Below are positions 7,872 through 13,252 of a DNA stretch of 13,252 nt, piece after piece. A program made the translations under genes and the position numbers. The DNA lies in assembly GCA_905197435.1 (NCBI GenBank), contig CAJJYX010000085.1, forward strand, positions 1 to 13,252, written 5' to 3'. Within the stretch, counting starts at the first letter, position 1. Each line of letters starts with the position of its first letter. Origin of the DNA: an uncultured Bacteroides sp. (lineage in GTDB: Bacteria; Bacteroidota; Bacteroidia; Bacteroidales; Bacteroidaceae). The notes under the pieces were generated by a model, which saw only the letters and a list, made by a program, of their open reading frames with translations, was not told the DNA's origin and ran no database searches.

Positions 7872-10301
7872 TCACTGTTTTGCCAAAGAGCCTTCCACGT
7901 ATTCAAACTTGCCGTCGGCCACAAGCTTATAAACTACAGTCCAACTCTCGGAAGAACCTGTATACACACCAAAGTTTATGGTATAGAATACATCGACACC
8001 ATCCACCATTTTTGCATCCGGATTCAAAGAAGCAAGAACTTCGCCCATTACTTCGATAAAGCGTTTCTGAAGCAAAGCGACAATATCAGCATCCGACATT
8101 GACTCATACTCTGCAGGATATTGGTTCTTAGCAGCACTCGGACGCCAATCAACATTACCCTGATAAGCCGACGCACCGGTATAATATTCATTGTTTCCAT
8201 AGCTTGTCACATACCCTTGTCCTTTCGTCATGCCATTGGGAGTATCCACATTCTCCCATACCCAATCAGTCATAGCCTGATAATAAAGTGCCGACAATGG
8301 CTGATTTTTTCCTGCCGGTAACTCCAGGACTACACTCGGATCGTAAACCCAAGCTCCATTTGACTTCACAAACTGATCGACAACATCAATGGTCTTTTGT
8401 GTCATAATCCATTCGGTTCCATTGTAAATCAATTCCTTGGCAGCGACAGCATTTTCGGAAGAAGCATAATAAGCTACAGCTATCACATCGTCTTTCTGTG
8501 CATAGGGATATGCGTTTTTCAGGTAGACAGGAAGTACTGTTGAAGCCGATGCCAAATAGCCGACACCCAATGAAGAGTATGCTGCCGGTTGCATTACATC
8601 GAGTGTAATGCCATCCAATGCATGTTTGTTCCAACTTGAACCGTCATAAGCATACAAAGCCGTACGGTTGCAACCATCTGCTGCACGGGTAGAAGCCATA
8701 GTATATGTAGAAACTGACATAGCGGCTTCCGATTCAGAGATTTCTTTGAAGACTTTTACATCAGCATAGTAGCCTTTGACAGGCTCTTTTACCGAAATAT
8801 TGTATACTTCAAATGTAGGAGCGCATTCCGCAGTACTCTTATACATAAAAGCCAAGCGGATTTTTTGTCCTGCATAGGCAGAAAGCTCTATATCACCAGA
8901 ATTCACTGCAGTCCAACTTGCTCCACTTCCCCAAGTGATTCCCTCTACCAGAGTCTTTGTAGCAGCCTGCACGTCATCTGTATAATCTGTCAATATATAA
9001 GCATCAACATAGCCTTCACGCTCATGTCCTTTCAAATGATTAAGAATGTTATCAAAAGAAAGCACCGGCTTTGTTGCTTTAGACAAATCTATCTCAGGAG
9101 ACACCAACCAACTTTCTGTAGGATTGTTCTTGTTATTGGCATAAGCCCCTGCTTTCCAATAACCATGTCCGGAATCATATTTCCAAACATACGAAACTCC
9201 CTCCAGCGCTATGTCCTGTGCTTTGAAGTTTCCGTCATTCACTTTCATGGAAGCATTCAAATATTCTCCGAAAGATGTACCGGGATAGCAACCGTAAGAG
9301 TATGACCCTCCCTTTTCATAGAAGTTCAACTTCACGGTCTTCTTGTTAGCATCATTAACCAATGCAAACATTCCGTCTTGAATGGGCTGGAACACCCAAT
9401 TAGCAAAAGCATTGTCCGGAATCGATGCACCAAGATTGAAACTGTTATAAGTACCCTGCTGATAAATGAATTTTCCATCAGGACGTTGCAGGGTATATCC
9501 TACGCTCGAAGGTGCAACAGCGATAACATAATCCGCCACATCACTGGTAATAAGACCATTGGCCACAGTGACTGCTTCACCTGCCATATAGCCATAATTC
9601 TTCGACTCATCCTGCAACTTACCGAAAGGTATCAGATTGCCATCCTTATCGGGAGCCACAATCACATAGTTGCCACCTTCTTCCGTAATTTCCGATACTT
9701 GCTGGTAAACCATCTTTTCTTCACCTCCGCCAATACTCGGCTCGGTTTCCGAATACGCATAATCTACCATTACCATATCTCCTTTGGTCGCATCCCCCAT
9801 TGCCTCACCAAGCAATTTTGAAATTCGGTTTTCTGTTTTGGGAGACAAGAACGGAGCCTTTACTGATTCTCCCCACACCTCGGCATAGTCATCTGCCGTG
9901 AGTTGGTAATGTTTAGCTCCTCCTATGGTTGCCAAATATTCCGGTTCTCCCACCAGCTTACTATAAGTCACCTTGATAGCCGACTTGTCATCTGCCGTAG
10001 GATAAGTATCTGACAAGAAAGCCGGCAAATATTGGGACGCCGGAATTTCATCCGTGAAATATTTATTATTAGTCAGTTTGGACAAAGCATCAGATAAGCC
10101 AAGAGATTCCGCCCACGCCTTATTCGTACTATTAGTGGCTATTGCCTTATAGTCGGCATCCAGAAGCGTATACTCAATATTCTTTATATCCGTTACTTCA
10201 GGACGTTTAAACCCATCCAATTTATCCTCGTTCCAATCGTCATTACAACCTGCAAGCACCAGCAGAGCCGCAGACATATATAACCATTTATTTATCTTCA
10301 T
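7872..10301 (-). CDS. Large lipoprotein with choice-of-anchor-J-like domain, partner of the adjacent TonB receptor
   Basis: An 809-residue lipoprotein with signal MKINKWLYMSAALLVLAGC; Cys19 is lipidated and followed by NDDWNED, an acidic patch typical of surface-exported Bacteroidetes lipoproteins. Three regions can be told apart. Residues about 45-360 form the N-terminal arm. Residues about 361-506 form a beta-sandwich resembling choice-of-anchor-J/cleaved-adhesin domains (ESWLVSPEIDLS, PVLSFDNIL, IRLAFMYKS, FEVYNISVKE). Residues about 540-809 form a C-terminal arm. The two arms share a repeated block (88-113 and 586-611) with the pattern AS..LP..L....YP.A.....I.V.Y. No catalytic motif is seen and SusD-type TPR helices are absent. 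It starts 25 bases after the receptor stop, so they are almost certainly co-transcribed, and its position matches that of SusD in SusCD pairs. The likely role is ligand binding or lid function for the receptor. The ligand is unknown; the nuclease downstream suggests nucleic acid or its products. Confidence 0.85.
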   Translation of the reverse strand: MKINKWLYMSAALLVLAGCNDDWNEDKLDGFKRPEVTDIKNIEYTLLDADYKAIATNSTNKAWAESLGLSDALSKLTNNKYFTDEIPASQYLPAFLSDTYPTADDKSAIKVTYSKLVGEPEYLATIGGAKHYQLTADDYAEVWGESVKAPFLSPKTENRISKLLGEAMGDATKGDMVMVDYAYSETEPSIGGGEEKMVYQQVSEITEEGGNYVIVAPDKDGNLIPFGKLQDESKNYGYMAGEAVTVANGLITSDVADYVIAVAPSSVGYTLQRPDGKFIYQQGTYNSFNLGASIPDNAFANWVFQPIQDGMFALVNDANKKTVKLNFYEKGGSYSYGCYPGTSFGEYLNASMKVNDGNFKAQDIALEGVSYVWKYDSGHGYWKAGAYANNKNNPTESWLVSPEIDLSKATKPVLSFDNILNHLKGHEREGYVDAYILTDYTDDVQAATKTLVEGITWGSGASWTAVNSGDIELSAYAGQKIRLAFMYKSTAECAPTFEVYNISVKEPVKGYYADVKVFKEISESEAAMSVSTYTMASTRAADGCNRTALYAYDGSSWNKHALDGITLDVMQPAAYSSLGVGYLASASTVLPVYLKNAYPYAQKDDVIAVAYYASSENAVAAKELIYNGTEWIMTQKTIDVVDQFVKSNGAWVYDPSVVLELPAGKNQPLSALYYQAMTDWVWENVDTPNGMTKGQGYVTSYGNNEYYTGASAYQGNVDWRPSAAKNQYPAEYESMSDADIVALLQKRFIEVMGEVLASLNPDAKMVDGVDVFYTINFGVYTGSSESWTVVYKLVADGKFEYVEGSLAKQ

Positions 10302-10326
10302 ATCTCTTATGCTTTTTAGGTTTCAT

Positions 10327-13041
10327 TTAGAAGTTTATTTTCAATCTTAAGGAATAAGTACGGCCGAAAGCATAGAACACACGGTATGCGCTGTCCCAAG
10401 TACCTGTTCCTCCGTCATAAGCATCCACAATATATTGGTAGTTCAATAAGTTGTTTACATTGCCATAAAGAGTGGCATTGCACTTGCCGATGTTAAATCT
10501 ATAGCTTGCATTCAAGTCGAACTGGCCACCGGAAGGAACTTTCCAAGGATCAACCACATTCAGTTCTCCCGGAATGATATTGCTGGATGAAAGTTGATAG
10601 TCGGCATAAAGATTGGCATAATGAGTATAATCCAAACCGACACGCAAATCTTTAGTCACTTTTGCGCTCAAGCCCAAAGCAGCCGTAGTTTGTGCGGAAC
10701 CTCCTACTTTAATGCCCTTCTGTTTCAATGTAAATTTAGTATGGTCTTCTGCTCCAATACCAGAGGCTACCGTACCTTTAAGGTCTGCCAAGGGGTCACC
10801 GGCCGAATTATAGAAATATCCTGTGGCATCACTGTCCCACTTCCAATCACCGACAGAAACCATACCTGTTACATCCAGCCAACGTAAAGGACGGAACTTC
10901 AAATCCAATTCCACTCCCATATGCTTGGCATTCACGCCTGCCATATTCAGCATAAACCGGTCGTCCACTCCATCTGCCGTCGTATAATCACCGGTCTTGG
11001 TTGTAGTCTTATCATACCATTTAGTAAAATAAGCGTTCAAATTAGCACTGAAAACACGGCTCTTAAAACCATATCCTATTTCTGCCGAGAATATTTTCTC
11101 ATTAATGGCATCCGGATTCGTTTCATTGCTTGTCGTGCTATTGAGGAATGCTCCTCCTGAGAAGAATGGAGCACGGCTGATATAACCGATGTTAAAGAAC
11201 ACGTTATGCTTTTCTGTCAAGTTATAGTTAGCACCTCCCTTGATTGTATAGCCTAAAAAGTTTAACTTTTCACTTTCTGCATGTTCCTTGTCATAATAGA
11301 AACGGTCATAACGCCAATATCCGGTGTTGCTTAATGAACCAGCTATAAATGTAGCCAATTTATCTTTATTGTATTCTGCTTGGAAAAACACACCTTCACT
11401 CATCACATGACCATCATAATCACGGTACACAACATCTCCGACACCCAATTTCTCATATTTCCATGCCGGATTTGCAGCAGCAGCGTTATTAGCTGCTTTC
11501 ACGCGGCCACGATAATAGGAGTCGGTATAATATGAACCATTATAAAGGTCAGTAATCTCATTCGTGTGAATACCTTTATAATAACGGAAGTCAATACCGC
11601 CATAGAAATCAATATTTTCGTTTATCTTTGTTGTATAAGTAGACAGCAAACCATACCAACGGTGGGAGTTCTTAGACTTAGACATCACCATTACAGAACC
11701 ATTTTCACTTTGCTCGTTCAAATCTTGAATCTTATCATAAGCAAATGTACCATCCGCATTACGGAAAGTTGTATTCAGCACACCATTGCTGGTTCCATAC
11801 CAATTATTAGAATCCGTTGAAGTCAGTCCCAAACCTTTGTTACCGCCCCCTTCGCCTATTGACACATAAAGAGCTGTACTTAAAGAAGACTTATTGTTTA
11901 TCTGCCATTGATGGTTCAAGCTTATCTGAGGCTTATGATAGAAATTCTTTGCAGAAGTCTTACGTTCACCATTCTTTCCAAAACCATATGTAGGATTATA
12001 ACGATATTGTTGACCGTCAGGCATGTATTTGCGCACCTGCTGCCAGCCCTCGATAGTAAGCCCGTCATATTGCGAGCGTTGGTTGTGCCACTGCGGAGCG
12101 CCAAAACCAGTCAATGATAATGTATGATTATCGCCCAATTGCTTGGATACATTTACAAACCAATTATAGCCTTCGAATTCCGTACCTTGAATATAGCCAT
12201 CACCCCAGCGTTTTCCGCCAAGAAGCGTAAAGGCCCATCCGTTCTTGGTCAGCCCGGAAGAAACATTGAACATGATGTTGTTCAACCCATCATTTCCTAT
12301 GCCATACGAAACGCTTCCTCCCTTCTTTTGGTCAGTGGTACGTGTCACGATATTGATGGTACCACCAACTGACGGTGAAGATACCTTCGATGCTCCAAGA
12401 CCACGTTGTGTTTGCATGGAACGAGTCACGTCGGAAAGACCTGCCCAATTACTCCAATAAACACCGCCCCATTCCATATCATTAACAGGAACACCGTTTA
12501 CCATCACACCGATATTAGCAGCCTGGAATCCACGCATATTGATTTTTGAATCACCATAGCCACCACCATTTTTTGTTGCATAAACACCCGGAGTCGATTT
12601 CAGGATTTCAGGAAACTCCTGCGTACCCAACTTTTCTTCAATATACACAGGATCTACTGTAGACAAAGCTACCGGCGTCTTACGGGCAACCGCCACTGAA
12701 GAAGTAATCACCACGTCCTTCAGCATCACTGCATCCGGCTCCATCCGGATAGTTCCCAAATTCACAGAAGCGCCCTTCTGTGTAACCTTCTTCTTTAGGT
12801 CTTTATAACCCACATACTTAAATAGTAATGTCGCATTCGAAGCAACGCTTTGCTTGAAATAACCATCAATGTCGGTCACCGATCCTTGTGTAGTCCCTTC
12901 CACCATTACGGCAGCACCCACTAACGGTTCACCTGTTTCTGAATCAACAAGCTGACCTCTCACTGTAGTCTGAGCAAATGCAGCGGCACTGAATGCCGAC
13001 AGCACTGCAACCAACAGGAATTGAATTAGATGTCTTCTCAT
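10327..13041 (-). CDS. TonB-dependent outer-membrane receptor
   Basis: An intact 904-residue TonB-dependent transporter. The signal peptide is residues 1-23, ending AFA-Q. Residues about 26-110 form a carboxypeptidase-regulatory-like domain (GQLVDSETGEPLVGAAVMVEG; TDIDGYF; FKYVGYK). Then comes the plug, about 118-235: KDVVITSS, LKSTPGVYATKNGGGYG, INMRGFQAANIGVMVNGVPVND, and SPSVGGTINIVTR at its end. The 22-strand barrel fills the rest and closes with TYSLRLKINF, having the terminal Phe needed for barrel assembly. At about 900 residues it is shorter than typical SusC proteins (about 1000 or more) and I see no sign of a SusD partner. It therefore looks like a general TonB receptor with a CarboxypepD_reg-like domain. 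The substrate is unknown, but it heads a block containing a lipoprotein and a nuclease, and would import what they capture or release. The ATG at 13039-13041 leads directly into the signal peptide. Confidence 0.95.
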   Translation of the reverse strand: MRRHLIQFLLVAVLSAFSAAAFAQTTVRGQLVDSETGEPLVGAAVMVEGTTQGSVTDIDGYFKQSVASNATLLFKYVGYKDLKKKVTQKGASVNLGTIRMEPDAVMLKDVVITSSVAVARKTPVALSTVDPVYIEEKLGTQEFPEILKSTPGVYATKNGGGYGDSKINMRGFQAANIGVMVNGVPVNDMEWGGVYWSNWAGLSDVTRSMQTQRGLGASKVSSPSVGGTINIVTRTTDQKKGGSVSYGIGNDGLNNIMFNVSSGLTKNGWAFTLLGGKRWGDGYIQGTEFEGYNWFVNVSKQLGDNHTLSLTGFGAPQWHNQRSQYDGLTIEGWQQVRKYMPDGQQYRYNPTYGFGKNGERKTSAKNFYHKPQISLNHQWQINNKSSLSTALYVSIGEGGGNKGLGLTSTDSNNWYGTSNGVLNTTFRNADGTFAYDKIQDLNEQSENGSVMVMSKSKNSHRWYGLLSTYTTKINENIDFYGGIDFRYYKGIHTNEITDLYNGSYYTDSYYRGRVKAANNAAAANPAWKYEKLGVGDVVYRDYDGHVMSEGVFFQAEYNKDKLATFIAGSLSNTGYWRYDRFYYDKEHAESEKLNFLGYTIKGGANYNLTEKHNVFFNIGYISRAPFFSGGAFLNSTTSNETNPDAINEKIFSAEIGYGFKSRVFSANLNAYFTKWYDKTTTKTGDYTTADGVDDRFMLNMAGVNAKHMGVELDLKFRPLRWLDVTGMVSVGDWKWDSDATGYFYNSAGDPLADLKGTVASGIGAEDHTKFTLKQKGIKVGGSAQTTAALGLSAKVTKDLRVGLDYTHYANLYADYQLSSSNIIPGELNVVDPWKVPSGGQFDLNASYRFNIGKCNATLYGNVNNLLNYQYIVDAYDGGTGTWDSAYRVFYAFGRTYSLRLKINF

Positions 13042-13099
13042 AATTCTGTTTTTTGTTAATAGATAGTGTTAATTAAACATTAATTTATGTATTAAGTCG

Positions 13100-13107
13100 C
13101 AAATATA
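13100..13107 (-). promoter_or_regulatory. Candidate -7 box for the receptor-lipoprotein-nuclease block
   Basis: The minus strand reads TATATTTG, matching TAnnTTTG, 58 bases before the receptor ATG, in a strongly AT-rich 143-base gap (13042-13184). No clear -33 TTTG stands at the usual spacing. This is the only -7-like box I found there. The rest of the gap shows no other structure that I can support. Confidence 0.4.
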
Positions 13108-13184
13108 ATTAATAAAAATGAGATTAATATTATATTTATGTTACATTTTTTGAAGGTAGAAAAGCTTTTTTGAAATCTTTTTAA

Positions 13185-13216
13185 ACAAAAAAGCCCTGCA
13201 TCTTACGGCAGGGCTT
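13185..13216 (-). terminator. Intrinsic terminator of an upstream minus-strand gene
   Basis: The stem is AAGCCCTGC (13191-13199) with GCAGGGCTT (13208-13216) around an 8-base loop. In the minus-strand transcript it is followed by six U residues (from 13192 down to 13187), then G and UUU, a textbook intrinsic terminator. It isolates the receptor block from whatever lies to the right and starts nine bases after the candidate stop at 13225-13227. Confidence 0.8.
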
Positions 13217-13224
13217 TCGTATTG

Positions 13225-13252
13225 TTAATAAGTAAAAGAAAACACTTTCAAA
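13225..13252 (-). CDS. Possible last codons of an upstream gene
   Basis: Reading the minus strand from 13251 gives LKVFSFTY followed by TAA (13225-13227). The alternating hydrophobic pattern with a C-terminal aromatic residue is what the last strand of an outer-membrane barrel looks like, and a strong minus-strand terminator follows immediately. Only eight codons are visible, so this is suggestive and no more. Another minus-strand frame stays open to about 13183, but it would run through the terminator. Confidence 0.35.

Noticed and set aside
7872..10301. SusD/RagB homologue
   Set aside because: Position and lipidation fit, but the sequence has an anchor-J-like beta-sandwich and repeated arms rather than the helical TPR-type layout and motifs of SusD.
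1..13252. CRISPR arrays, tRNA or rRNA genes, transposases, phage genes
   Set aside because: Reading the sequence through, I saw no regularly spaced direct repeats, no tRNA-like cloverleaf, no rRNA signature and no transposase or integrase motifs.

Overview
The window looks like a chromosomal segment of a gut Bacteroides-type bacterium (order Bacteroidales). The evidence is two TonB-dependent outer-membrane receptors with carboxypeptidase-regulatory-like N-terminal domains, large lipoproteins with an acidic patch right after the lipid-bearing cysteine, and weak Shine-Dalgarno sequences. Upstream of three genes there are also AT-rich leaders holding TAnnTTTG-type -7 boxes. The genus is an inference; I cannot name the species.

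Layout, left to right. (1) Bases 1-359, plus strand: the C-terminal end of an endonuclease/exonuclease/phosphatase (EEP) family protein. It is followed by a hairpin that separates it from the convergent gene on its right. Everything after this point is on the minus strand. (2) 460-3860: an Oar-like TonB-dependent receptor of about 1133 residues if intact, broken by a single-base frameshift at about 2020-2021. (3) 3968-6247: a membrane histidine kinase with a periplasmic ABC-substrate-binding-like sensor, a PAS-like region and a complete kinase core, but no receiver domain and no response regulator gene beside it. (4) 6467-13041: a three-gene block transcribed right to left. It holds a TonB-dependent receptor (904 aa), a large two-armed lipoprotein with a choice-of-anchor-J-like domain (809 aa) and a lipoprotein DNA/RNA non-specific endonuclease (about 436 aa), closed by a strong terminator hairpin at 6397-6440. 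(5) 13185-13252: a terminator and possibly the last eight codons of another minus-strand gene.

How the genes may work together. The right-hand block has the logic of a SusCD-type uptake unit: an outer-membrane pore, a partner lipoprotein probably displayed at the surface, and a secreted degradative enzyme. Here, however, the enzyme is a nuclease and the lipoprotein does not resemble SusD. The simplest reading is a candidate system for capturing and degrading extracellular nucleic acid, or for scavenging its phosphate or nucleosides. The nuclease call is well supported by motifs; the uptake role is inference from gene order. The kinase and the broken Oar-like receptor form a second, less clearly connected unit. 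No RNA genes, CRISPR arrays, insertion sequences or phage genes were seen, and no gene-free stretch exceeds 300 bases.
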